A stretch of DNA of 64,000 nucleotides from Umbelopsis ramanniana AG (GCF_025399195.1 NW_026252118.1:186001-250000), one strand, 5' to 3'; positions 38,683 to 49,440 are shown, numbered from the stretch's first letter. The notes: generated by a model from the sequence alone, not told the origin. Translations and numbers: made by a program.

Positions 38683-39369
38683 TGGATGGTGATTAGCTCG
38701 GCTGCTACCAAAAACTGGGAGTTTTTATAGACGCTTTCATTTTTGCGCAGTAGGCGAAGCTGGGATCCAAAAATAATACTGCCTAAGTAGCAAACTTTAC
38801 ATTTAAGTTAGCAGCCATCATTACATCACAAAAGAATAATTACTGATGATCTATCAGTGCTTAATCATGTTGTTTTCAATATTTTGTGGTTCCAGCCAAC
38901 CGTTACAGCGGTGAACTTGCGCAGACATCATCCTCTCCGCAGCGGTGTATCTCGTTGTATGAAAGGTCAAGCAAAAACCCCGCATGTACGTTCTTCTAAG
39001 TATGGCAACCAAGGGCTGGGAATGTTATGCCAAATCGTTTTCATGGACACCGTCTTCATGAGGTTAGCGCCTAGCCCGCATACAATGGATTTTTGAGAAT
39101 TTCGATGGCTACGTCCCTCACTTGAATCGCCTTACCACCGCCGCCTCCAAGATCAACGTTAAATCAATATGGACTAAATGTTCAATGTCAGATCACATGC
39201 TTCGGCAAGCTCAGACAGCTGAAAGATATATCAAAGTCATCAGTAGGAAACTGGCTACTTATCATGACAAGATCTTTTAATTTATGATCTACTATTACGA
39301 TGCTGCGATGGTCAATTGAAGATGAAGTTTTAATTATAAGCATATACTGTATACGCAGTGGAACTTCAT
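38683..39369. other. Intergenic with a possible exon remnant
   Basis: Most of this is non-coding. On the minus strand 39071-39157 reads as 28 codons and a stop with protein-like composition (VDLGGGGKAIQVRDVAIEI). No start, no partner exon and no family match was found, so it may be a degraded last exon or chance. Confidence 0.35.
38722..38729 (-). promoter_or_regulatory. TATA box of PQQ-like copy 2
   Basis: TATAAAAA on the minus strand, 39 bases before the ATG, preceded by GCGTC. GCGCAGTAGGCG lies at 38745-38756 on the plus strand and matches the element before copy 1 at 10 of 12 bases. Confidence 0.6.
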
Positions 39370-40347
39370 CTAGCGAGAAATGAGACCACCGTTGATAAGG
39401 ATGGTCTGAGCGGTGACCCACTGCGATTCAGGGAGGCAAAGGAATTCAACCACAGGCACAACATCAGTGACTTTCCCTAGACGCTTGAGAGGAGTTGCGT
39501 TGGTAAAGAAGTCAACTGACTCCTTGGATTCTTGTCCGTGGAAGAACGGCGTATCGATTGGACCAGGTCTAGAATAGGTGAGCAAAATATTAGCTTCAAC
39601 TTTTATAGCCATTTTCAACAAAACACGCACAAGAACTCACGCTACTACGTTCACGGTGATACCGCGAGATCCTGCCTCCTGTGCTGCAGCTCGTGTAAAA
39701 TCTTCCAAAGGAGCTTTGCTTCCTGCGTAGGCGGAGTAGACTAATCCGCACCCACGGGAAAAAAATTTCAATACATATTGCAATGCTGACACGTGGGCCT
39801 TGGTCTGAAGCTTCACTTACATCCAGTGGTGACAGCGAGAAGCGTTGTACCGACATTGATTATGCGACCATTATCCTCAAGAATTTTCAAGGCTTCTTGC
39901 ATCACGAAGAAAGGAGCCTTTGCATTGACAGCAAAAAGACGATCGTACTCTTCCTCAGAGATGTCAGTGAAAGGCTTCTTCAACACCTCGCCGGCGTTGT
40001 TGATGACTATTTTTAGTTCAAGTATTGGTAAATTGTGTCCATCGTTAGGGTGATTATTCGCCAGTCGTGGACTTACCAATGTCAAGTCGACCAAGCGACT
40101 GCTTGATCTTGGTAAAGATATCTCGGATAGTTTGTACATTTGCAAGCTCACCGGTCACGATGAGTGTCTTACCGCCCAGCTGTTGGATCTTTGCAGCCAA
40201 CGCTTCAGCTTCTTTCTGACTACTGCCACGGTGATGGATTACAACACTTGCTCCTTGGTTAGCAAGCGCTAAGGCAAAGGATGCACCCATGTTACGCGCA
40301 GACCCAGTGATGAAGGCGACTTTTCCTTGGAGTTTTTGAGAAGACAT
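39370..40347 (-). CDS. Short-chain dehydrogenase/reductase (SDR)
   Basis: Four exons: 40077-40347, 39821-40006, 39641-39740 and 39370-39568, giving 251 residues, typical of classical SDRs. The Rossmann cofactor motif is TGSARNMGASFA near the N-terminus. VINNAGEV is the NNAG motif. The catalytic Tyr and Lys lie in YAGSK, with VVAPGPIDTPFF after it and the C-terminal VTAQTILINGG of the family. The HHRGSS segment after the second strand suggests NADP rather than NAD preference. The catalytic Ser position is unclear, since the region reads NVGTTLLAVTTG. Substrate cannot be told from sequence. Confidence 0.93.
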
Positions 40348-41409
40348 AGATAGGAAGATGAGTAAACACTGAGGATCATTTACCTAACCTAGTTTTTGTA
40401 CGCAATGAGCCACCAATCATGCCACCCATGCTTCACGAAAGTGAGACCGAATCTAGTCCGTCCTCATCTCAGCTTTGAAACATGTCTTCTAGGGTGAATA
40501 TACAAGCCGAACACCTACAGTTATATGCGTATAGGAATTGGTACCATCTTAATTGCCTTAAGGAGCTCTGGTAGCTGCGTCTAAGTCTGACTTCTTCACG
40601 TGTCAAAGTAAGTTCATGTGATCTACTTCACTAACGACGCAATGCTGCAGTGAATTTGCCTCTGTTATTGAATGAGTGTCCAAGTTTGTTTACTAGCAGC
40701 GGTTATTAATGAAGTAGTAAGTCATACTGTATCATTGTCAGAGTGTAGACGAGAATGTAGCGGCACAACACCGGCTCATGGGCTCGGTTCAAACGCAAAG
40801 ATTATCACGAGCAATGTAAACGTTCAACAGACGTCAAAACAGTATCGATGAAAGTTGTAATATAAAAATTTATACTCAATACAATACACATTTTTTTTCA
40901 TGTCATGAAAATTGACGAAAACGAGACCTCGTATATTGGATGAAACACCAAAGACAGTATATTGCCCAAGCTGCATGAACAGGAAAATGTAAAGTTGGCG
41001 CAAGATGGCGAGTATTGTAGCCATTAATGTCTATACCGCTTATACTTAAAAAATAATTATACGAGCGCATTACTGGTTATCCTCATAGCATCGATTGCAT
41101 TTTATTTGACACAAATAAGAATGAAGTGTACTTAAGCGCGATGGAAACAGAAAAATTCTTGATGGCGGAGATTTAAATAGGATTGTAAAGAGGGTTGGGT
41201 TTAATATGAAGCTATGATTTTGGCTACAAGGTCATGTTTAAAATTTGTTAAGACTTTGCAACATATCATTCTTGTTGATGGAAGAGCAGGGCACAAAAAG
41301 GACGGTCATCGGGAATATTTCTTCTCATAAATAGTGAGGGATTTTGCCACGGTTTGCAAAGCACACCCTTAAGCATCTGCATCTATTTTTTCTTGCTACT
41401 ACTAGAACA
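40348..41409. other. Intergenic, divergent between SDR and surface-protein gene
   Basis: AT-rich, with promoters on both sides. An ATAAATAG near 41326 lies about 80 bases before the surface-protein start and may be its TATA box. No gene seen. Confidence 0.5.
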
Positions 41410-42275
41410 ATGAAGAGTGCTATTTTCCTCGCAGTTGCCGCCGCATCAGCCGTTCTTGCCGCCGGTAAATCTGATGCTATATGATGCGAAACATCATGTT
41501 CTCCAATTAATCTTTTCGCTTTGTAGACGCTCAAGTTGTTGCTCTTCACCCCAACCGTGAGCCCGTTGCCAAGTACAGATACTTGGATGGTGCCAGAGGC
41601 ACCTACACACCCGCAGCTGTCATCGTGTCAGCCACACCTACTGATGCTGCCCTTGCAAGCAGTGTGGTCCCTGCTCCCGCATATGAGGCAACTGTCACCA
41701 TGACCAAAATCGCCATCTTCTACACTACCCTCACCACTGAGGTCAGTGCCGCAACCATGGTTCCTGGTGTAAGTAAAAATTTTGTTTTCATGAAAGCTCA
41801 AGTTAATTACTTAATCGGTTTTCCAATGTAACAGCCCAACGGTGGCGGCAACAATCACCATGAGGGTGGCCATGATGGTGACCATGGCGAAGATCACGAT
41901 GAGGATCATGAGGAGAAGCACGACGACGACGAAGATGGCGACAAGAGTGATGATAACAAGGAGGGTGGTAAAGGTGGCAGTGATAAGAAGGGAGGAAACA
42001 AGCCCATGGGTGGAGCTGCTCCTTTCATTACCAACGATCCTTTCGTTGCTGCTTCCGCATCCCAGTCTATGTTCGAGTCTGCCTCTGCCTCTGCTTCTGG
42101 CAAGGCTTTCAGCAGCTTGTCCAATGCTCCTAACGCCGGTGCCACTCGTGCACCAGCTGGTATGCCCTCCACCTCTAGCAAGGTCAACAAGCAAGCTGCT
42201 TCCTCAGCTAGCGTTGCCCGTGTGTCTGGATACCTTATGGCTGGTGCCGCCGCTTGTGCTTGGTTCCTCCTTTAA
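41410..42275 (+). CDS. His/Asp-rich GPI-type cell-surface protein
   Basis: Three exons, 41410-41464, 41527-41768 and 41835-42275, give 245 residues. A signal peptide (MKSAIFLAVAAASAVLAA) opens the frame. The C-terminus is a Ser/Ala-rich stretch followed by a hydrophobic tail (GYLMAGAAACAWFLL), the usual GPI attachment layout. The centre (about residues 100-145) is a low-complexity block of Gly, His, Asp and Glu (HHEGGHDGDHGEDHDEDHEE) that could bind divalent metals. The rest is Ala/Ser/Thr-rich and probably O-mannosylated. Likely a wall or membrane surface protein. I know no named family; a role in zinc, copper or nickel capture is only a guess from composition. Confidence 0.8.
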
Positions 42276-42635
42276 TTTTCTTTTTTTAATTTCCATATGG
42301 AACCCACCCACCTATTTAGTATTAACCACCATTTCAGTTTTTTACACACTCCTCTCGCTTGTAATTTACCGTCCTTTCACTCTCCCAATGCAAACTGCAA
42401 ATAATGAAATAAAAAATCTCATAGATTGTCCCCTCAGGGCAGGGCAAAGTATCGTCTTCGTAGTAGTGAGGGAAAATCTTTTTGCGCACAAGCATCAGAT
42501 GTGTGGGACAAAAATTCTCAGAAAGTACCCACACGTGTTGTACAGTCAGAGAAAATATGCTGAGAAAGTTTTTTTTTTATTCCTTCCCCAGGTTTTTGGC
42601 CTTGGTCCCCTCTTTATTTCCACTTCCCCCAAAGA
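42276..42635. other. Short intergenic spacer
   Basis: 3' flank of the surface-protein gene and promoter of the acidic secreted protein. A T run and the pyrimidine-rich tract at 42561-42625 lie just upstream of the next start. No gene seen. Confidence 0.5.
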
Positions 42636-43187
42636 ATGCGAATAGCCTTGCCCATCCTAGCTGCCTTTGCCGTCGTCACAGCCTTTCCCATTCCTGACCG
42701 GAAAGTAGTCGACCTAGAAGACGACTCCGATCTGGACTGGCGTTTCGAAGACGAGGACGTTGAAATGTTTTCTGTGGAATATTTAAAGTCATTTGATCAG
42801 CCTTCCCTAAAGTTGCAAGTTTCCAATAATTCACCCAAGGTGCAAGAGTACGAATATAATTGGAATGACGATGCAGACTTCAATAACGATAAGGAAGAAT
42901 ATGTCAGGATAGCTAAAACGATTATGAATGAAGTCGACGACGACCTTGCCTTCTGGTCACCAGAGTCAGATACATCGCTCATGAATGATGACGACCTTGA
43001 CTTTGCGAACGACGACAATATCATTGCACTGCTTCTTTCCTCCGCTGATCCAGACTACAATTTGATTGAAGCTGCCATCATCATGCGCAAGGAAGTCAAC
43101 CGAGCAGATAAGCAGCGTCTTTGGCAAAAAAACCAGCGATCGCTAGATGATGAGGATAATTACCAAGATATTCATTCCGATACCTAA
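42636..43187 (+). CDS. Acidic secreted protein, unrecognised
   Basis: One exon, 183 residues. A signal peptide (MRIALPILAAFAVVTA) is followed by FPIPDRKVV, which contains a possible dibasic-type processing site. The mature chain is strikingly acidic (DLEDDSDLDW, DEDVEM, NDDDLDFANDD) and has no cysteine. Tyr and Trp are spread through it. A C-terminal portion (EAAIIMRKEVNRADKQRLW) is more helical and basic. No family recognised. It directly follows another secreted-protein gene in the same orientation, though nothing shows that they work together. Confidence 0.75.
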   Translation: MRIALPILAAFAVVTAFPIPDRKVVDLEDDSDLDWRFEDEDVEMFSVEYLKSFDQPSLKLQVSNNSPKVQEYEYNWNDDADFNNDKEEYVRIAKTIMNEVDDDLAFWSPESDTSLMNDDDLDFANDDNIIALLLSSADPDYNLIEAAIIMRKEVNRADKQRLWQKNQRSLDDEDNYQDIHSDT

Positions 43188-43471
43188 AACAATAACCTTT
43201 AGTATAGTATAGTATACCCGCAGTGCGGATGCCACACTTGTTTTAAATTATACCTGTACATGTTGTAAAGAATAGCACGCCTTAAGCGTTGTGGAAGTAG
43301 GGCAATTGAATTTTCAGCTTTTTCAGTCTGTGACTCACAAAGCTGTTCTTAATCCCACAAAGCATATGCATTTTATTTTTTTTTGGCTATACCATTACCT
43401 GAGATTGAAATTTATTTTTTGCCTGGAAATTTTTTGGACTGCCTACAGTCAATCGCTTAAACTTTTTTGAC

Positions 43472-44836
43472 ATGCAACAAGAAGACAATGGAGTCGACGC
43501 CGTTAAGGAAGCGTTCTTGAACTTGCTGTGCAAGGTAGAAGGCGAAGATTTCGACGAATTTGATTCCTTTGTCAGATCAGCTTTAGGTAATGCAGCAAAA
43601 GGTTGACTGTACGAGACCACTTTTACCTCCGGGTGATATTCATTTCCCACTTTTAGACGAGTACCACAACAAGATACACGACCACCATGACATGGACGAG
43701 GATTCCGACGCTGAAGAAATGGAGAACGATTCAGAGTTTGTCAATGTCTCTCCTGCAAGTATGAATCGTCTAGGCAAGATCATTTCTGATCTGCGAAAGA
43801 AGGTACCCGTGTCAGCTGAAGCTCCCGGTGAAGAAATCACTATTCCCAAGACGGAGGAGGTAAGCAAGAGCGAACGATTGACAGAGCATGAAGACCGTTG
43901 TACTGAAGATTTACCCACTTTATCAACTAGTATGAAGGTTATACGGCGGGAAATACAGTACACGTCGATGGATTTTTATTCACAGAAGACGACGTCGATG
44001 ATTTATGCGACCAAGGCACTCTCTCAAGGAATTACTGCTTGGATTGTAATTCCAAGAATGTGAAGCCATTGAGTAAGTACGGAGTAGATGGGAAGGTTCT
44101 GATGTTTATCGACTGACCGGCAGTCCTCAGACTTCATTTCGCACTCGGCATCTGTTCTTCAACTGCAGTTTATGTACCAAGTAGCGCTAGCCAACCAGAC
44201 AAGCGGAAAGACCATTCTGGATATTGGATCAAGACTTGGAGCTGTTTTGTACACTGTGAGTGGTGGATGGTGCATCCTCAAGGAAACCTGTCAAATTAAT
44301 GTTCTGTCCATCGCAGGGATACCTCTTTAGTGAAGCCAAAAAGCTGATCGGTGTGGAAATCAACTCGTGGTTTCATAATGTACAGGTTGATACAGTTGCA
44401 AAATATAAGATGAAGGACCGAATCGAGGTAAGTGACAGGCAAAAAGACAATGGGGATATTTTTGGCCAGCACAGCGTATTGACTCACACGTTGCCTTTAG
44501 TTGGTTCAAGCTGATATCCAGACTGTCCCACAATTGATTGCTCAGGCTGATATTATTGTCATGAATAATGTGTTCCAATTCTTCAATGATTTGGACGTTC
44601 AAAAGCAAATCTGGCGATATATTCGCAAGGAAACGAGTAAAAAGCAAGGCCTCCTTATTGTTACGTTGCCTTCGCTTCAAGATCAATTGAAACAAGCTGG
44701 TTTGCCTGTTAAGAAGACCCTTGGAGGCTGGGTCAAGCAGATCAAATTAGACTACTCGTCGCATTGGTTTGAAAGCGAGCTATCTGAAGACGACGTGGAC
44801 GAAATTAGTCAAGTGCATTTGTATAGAGTAATATAG
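43472..44836 (+). CDS. Methyltransferase-like protein with Cys-rich motif
   Basis: Six exons: 43472-43586, 43657-43929, 43986-44072, 44131-44255, 44317-44427 and 44501-44836, giving 348 residues. The N-terminal third is acidic. Residues around 133-145 contain a Cys motif (LCDQGTLSRNYCLDC). A class I SAM-binding fold follows: TILDIGSRLGAVLY (motif I), KLIGVEIN (acidic residue at strand 2), IELVQADI and ADIIVMNNVFQFF (motif IV), then GLLIVTLPS. That order fits a SAM-dependent methyltransferase. The substrate is unknown. The donor of exon 2 (ACTA|GTATGA) was chosen because it alone keeps the Cys motif in frame. Confidence 0.75.
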
Positions 44837-45401
44837 AGAGAATCAACAACAAAAACGATGTTTTCCATTTATTAAATGTATGGTATATTATGAACAATGG
44901 CTGTGGTGAGGATTGCGAAGGATTATACACAAGCAAGCTGAGCTGATTGCTTGACAGGCTGCTGCTGGAATCTATTGTGTCTTGATTGCCTTGCGAGGAG
45001 TCACAGCTTCCGAGATGTTTCGCCACAGATAAAATGACACGTCGAATAAGATTGCAACCACCGTTGGCGTGACGATTGCTATGCCAAGATAGAGGAAGAC
45101 TTTGGCAATTATGTCAAACATGAAACGCTGCCACCGAGATGATTAAAGCCCGTGGTGCCTCTCTCCCGCTGACGCACCCATTAAAATAGAAATCCACCCT
45201 ACTGGGGGAGTTCCAAAAAAAATTCACATCATCCATCACGCTTTCAACCTTTTACGAAGAGGCAAACCACTTTTATTAGTAGTGGGAAAAAATCACAAGG
45301 TCTTTTTTAGGGCACATGTAAGTGTATAAAATGGTGTAGAGCGTAAAAATGGAGAGAAAAGCTAGCAAAATTCAAAATACAAACAAGAACAGAGTGAAAG
45401 T
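44837..45401. other. Convergent intergenic region holding a small minus-strand ORF
   Basis: Lies between the 3' ends of the methyltransferase-like gene and LIP5. The only item recognised is the 49-codon minus-strand ORF listed next. Confidence 0.5.
44972..45121 (-). CDS. Candidate 49-residue membrane protein
   Basis: An intron-free minus-strand frame starting MFDIIAKVFLYLGIAIVTP and ending in a basic tail (TPRKAIKTQ). Residues about 4-33 form one or two membrane spans. The composition (one long hydrophobic stretch, an amphipathic end, a basic tail) is that of small subunits of ER or mitochondrial membrane complexes. I cannot name the family. It fills an otherwise empty 565-base gap and has its own upstream space of about 280 bases to the LIP5 stop. 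Being short, it could be chance, but hydrophobic order and clean ends make it worth listing. Confidence 0.5.
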   Translation of the reverse strand: MFDIIAKVFLYLGIAIVTPTVVAILFDVSFYLWRNISEAVTPRKAIKTQ

Positions 45402-46879
45402 TTATGCGCTTTTAGCAGCTTCAGCAGCGGCGACAAATGCCTTGTCAACAGGAAGACCCTTTCTCTGCTTGAGAATATTGCTGATGTAGAATTCGCCAGC
45501 CTTGTAACTTGATCGAACCAAAGGACCACTTGCAACATACTTGAAGCCCATCGACATACCCTTCTTATGCCACATGTCGAACTTCTCAGGCGAGACATAT
45601 TCATGAACCTTCATGTGACGTTTGGTGGGTCGCATGTACTGACCTAGCGTCACGCAGTCGACATCCACCTTTCGCAATTCCTCAAGGGCATGCTGCACTT
45701 CTTCATCCGTCTCGCCACATCCAAGCATAATGGAGGTCTTGGTAATAAGATCTGGTCGAGCCTTCTTTGCCTGCTCCAGAACACGAAGTGATTGACGGAA
45801 ATTGGCTCGTCGATCACGGACATAGGGTGTTAAGGCCTCAACAGTTTCAATATTGTGAGCATATACGTCCAAGCCAGATTGAGCAACACTAGTCACGCTT
45901 TCCAAAGAACCTCCAAAATCTCCTGTCAAACATTCGACATAAATATGAGGAGCTCTACAATAGGTTGATTAGTCACCAGCGTTGCTATAAATTTGTAAAT
46001 CTATCCCAACACAACTTACTTTTGCTTGATGCGACGAATGGTGTCAGCAAAATGGTCGGAACCACCATCGGCAAGATCGTCTCTATCGACACTGGTCAAC
46101 ACAACGTAATCCAGACCCCATCGACGAATGGCTTCAGCAGTATGTTCTGGTTCGTGGGGATCCAATGGCTTGGGTGTTCGGTTGGTCTTGACTGAGCAGA
46201 AGCGACATCCACGAGTACATTCGTCGCCCATCAACATAATGGTTGCTGTGGCAGTTTGATGCTCACCACCACCCCAACAATCTCCAATGTTAGGGCATCG
46301 AGCCTCCTCACAAACAGTATGTAATTTGAGACCTCGCAAATCCTTCTTAATACGAGTAAAGTTTTGGCCAACGGGGATGTCGGTCTTGAGCCAGGACGGA
46401 AGACGAGGTTGCTTACTATAAAATTGGATCTAGTACTTAGCACGTTTGATTTTCTGATTAAGGGCAAATCATGGGCAACTTACAGTTTCTTGGTCTTGTG
46501 GGAACCTGTCACAGTCTCCTTCAATTCCAAAGCTTCCTCTGCAGTCAATTTGCCATCGCTACCTTGATTAATAAAGTCTCCTAATCCTGCCTCCTCGGCG
46601 GCTAATTTTTCCTTGAGATCAGCGAGCTTTGACTTTGCGGACTGGGAGGATGATGGTGGTGAAGGCTTGTCTGAAACGGTTGTTGCGTGTGTTCGCAGTT
46701 GCGTCTACAAAAAAAAAACCGACAAAAAAAGTTAAGGAACGGCTGTACTAAAAGGCTCAGGTAGTCCAAATAAGGGTCATTACCAAAGCCAATGCTGATG
46801 CGTTCTTCAATATGGGAGAGCCCTTGATAATAGAGCTTAGGTGCGCTGAACCTAGCTTGGCAATGTAGAGAGAGTTCAT
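45402..46879 (-). CDS. LIP5: Lipoyl synthase (mitochondrial)
   Basis: Four exons: 46784-46879, 46484-46704, 46020-46415 and 45402-45954, giving 421 residues. This radical-SAM enzyme inserts two sulfurs into octanoyl groups on the H protein and 2-oxoacid dehydrogenases. The auxiliary cluster cysteines are [12 protein letters not shown] (141, 146, 152). The radical-SAM cluster is CTRGCRFC (172, 176, 179). The C-terminal SxxR-type Ser cluster ligand is in [14 protein letters not shown]. The N-terminal ~35 residues are compatible with mitochondrial import. Yeast Lip5 is 414 residues. Confident call. Confidence 0.96.
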
Positions 46880-47388
46880 GGGTGTGGGAGTAGTTAGACA
46901 ACCTTCGGGACCAGTCGTAAAAAAATGGGGGAAAAAATGGATAAGAGGTCACGTGTTTCCACCGAGTCAAGCCAATGTTCATAAAAAAAAGCGGGTTTCA
47001 TCGGTTAAAGCGATGATCGGTCATCGTTCTTAAGCTTTCAATCAATCCCACGCATTGAGAACATCACAGCGCAGCATAGTAAAAAAGCTGCTGTGGGCAA
47101 TCAATTAGGAGTGCACTATACTTGCGTGGTCTACCTCCATACAGTCTTTATTGGGGCCTAATGTATACCTGAAAATAAAGAAGCGTTCTATAAAATTAGA
47201 ATAGTTACCGTTAGACTCTATCTGCAGTGCTACTCGTATTATGAGTTGTTGCCTGCGCAAATCCATAGATACTTTATGCTTGATGTGACGTGCAATTAAC
47301 TTTGGTGAACAGTTGCGGCATTTCAATTCACGCTCATAGCAAAAAACTTGCAGTTGAACTGCGCTCAAGCTATAGACCTCTTATTAGC
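46880..47388. other. Divergent promoter region, LIP5 / NIC96-like gene
   Basis: Both genes start at its edges, 509 bases apart. No gene or clear TATA box was seen. Confidence 0.5.
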
Positions 47389-49304
47389 ATGCCCGTGACA
47401 TTGAAGCAGCTCTTTGAGAAGTCTCAGCTTCTGACCACTTCGGTCAACGAAAGCGAATTACCATACATTGAGCGCCGCCTGGACCAGATAGAATCGCAGT
47501 CCAAGAATCTCCTGGACGAGACTTCAAAGCATCCTCAAAAGCCACACGACATTAACAGCAGAGCGTACGTCTTCGATCAGCAATAGCTGCTTCCTTTATC
47601 TATTGTTGTATTGACTGTTTGCTTTATAGACACTTTTTACTGGCCAGTGCTGGTGTCAATACCCATCAACTTGTTAACGATCTCAACGCCATTCAACTCG
47701 ACAAGTCGCTTGAACCCGTCGCCTCATTGTACAGTACCGATATTGAGGTAAGTAATGGGTCTCGATCCGTGCCATTTCGACAAACGGCATTTCCTCAATC
47801 TGAAATGGTGTTCTCTGCGCAGGGTTTCCTTAGACATGCTCATCAAGATACGGTAGTTAACGTGTTAGACGACAGTCAGGGCTTGGTAAGTGCGCCTCTT
47901 ATGACGTGGTGGGCATAACATTCGTCTTACGTGTCTGCTCTATTTTTTCAATAGCCTGGTTGTGAAACTGTAAAGGATATTCTTGAAGAGCAAGCGAAAG
48001 ATGATAATAATAGCGATGCATCGAAGGGTAATCAAATGGAAGGAGTTGCACAAGATACCTGGAAGTTGGTAAGGCTCCATCTTCTCGTTGCGAAACATGG
48101 AATTGAACGTGTGATTGGCACTGTACTAATTTTATCTCGTGTCAATCAGCCAACATACACGAAGGGATCCAATTTGCTGGCTGCTATCCGAAAACGGAAT
48201 TTGCAAGCTATGGCATCCAGCCAACCAGATAGTAAAAAGACCGATCAGACCGCCATTTCACAACAAGCAAAAGATTCAACAGCATCACTAGACTCCAAAC
48301 CGGCGAATGCATGGCAACTCATTGATCGGTTATTGGCAGCGAAGACCGATGCGCAAAACGATCCTCAACAGGTACAACAGAATATGGCGCTTGTTAAGTC
48401 ATCCAAAGCATTTCTGGAAGAGCAGTATGTATCGACTCCTATCCGTTTTTCGTATTATCTGTATCTTGACGTGACCTTCCATTAGATTCTTGCTGTTTGT
48501 GGATGATACTCTCTCGAAACATGTCTTGGAAGCCAAGATCGGCGGTATACCGTCAGTTGCGAACAGGATCCGTGGCTATATGAATATTGCCTTGAAGCGA
48601 TCCGGTTTCTGGACTACACCAAGACTGGAGGTTAGATGACATCCAACTTTTTTAATCGGCTTCTGTGTTTCACGTTTCTCATCAACTTCTGCAGGTGCTG
48701 CATGACATTCCCATATGGGCATACGTATTCTTCCTCTTCCGCGCAGGCCGCGCAGACGTTGCATTGGAATTTGTGGGTCGTAATGAAGCATTGTTCAAGA
48801 CAGAGCCACAGTTTATATACTTTTTGCAGGAATACCTTGCGGATCCTAATCACATGTAAGATAGTGGGTTCTTCAATTGAATAGCACCAGCGCAAAAGTG
48901 ACTAATTCGTTTGATGCAGAACATCCAAACACACTCGAAATATCATACTCGAATCATACAGACGTCTATGCTATACCGGCCAGGGAAGTGACCCGTACAA
49001 GATTGCTCTCTATAAGATATTGGGCAGATGTGAACTGTATAAGAAGAACTTGCCCGAAGTTACCCCAAGCATTGAAGATTATCTTTGGCTTCAGGTACGT
49101 ACATTTGGCCAGATATGGAAGAGCCCATAGCGCTCGTTTTAACCATGTTTAATGCAGCTGTCGACTATACGGGAATTCCCCAACTCCATGGACTCTGGAA
49201 CAGACATGTACACAGTCAAGGACTTGCAGACTCTGTTAAAACAATACGAGCCTCAACTTCGAAACAGATCCAACCCCAATATTATTACCAAACCCAACCC
49301 ATAA
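47389..49304 (+). CDS. Truncated NIC96/NUP93-like nucleoporin (N-terminal half)
   Basis: Nine exons: 47389-47564, 47630-47747, 47823-47885, 47955-48068, 48150-48424, 48486-48630, 48695-48855, 48920-49094 and 49158-49304, giving 457 residues. NUP93 features are clear: RRLDQIESQSKNLL near the start, then the helical solenoid with IPIWAYVFFLFRAGRADVAL, YRRLCYTGQGSDPYKIALYK and IEDYLWLQLSTIREFPNS. Full family members have about 800 residues; this one stops after LLKQYEPQL plus 14 unrelated residues, and the next gene (NOC2, minus) begins only 137 bases on. All splice joins are in frame, so the truncation is not an obvious decay. It keeps the part that contacts the channel nucleoporins and loses most of the solenoid. 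Confidence 0.82.
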
Positions 49305-49440
49305 AAACAAATCCCTCCCACTCGCTCTTTTTTTTCCAATGTCAAAAATTTAATACACAGTTGAGATGATTGGTATCAAACACAAACAAATGATAAAAGT
49401 GATGTGCGATGTGTGTCTATAGTTACATTATATTGCTTGC

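Noticed and set aside
41811-42194. A hydrophobic minus-strand frame of 127 codons opposite the His/Asp-rich protein
   Set aside because: It is the antisense of the GAN/CAN-rich low-complexity block, which reads as Val/Ile/Leu in reverse. No start context or splice signals.
41842-42645. A 267-codon plus-strand frame overlapping the surface-protein gene
   Set aside because: It is out of frame with the supported protein, begins in its low-complexity block and has no domain.
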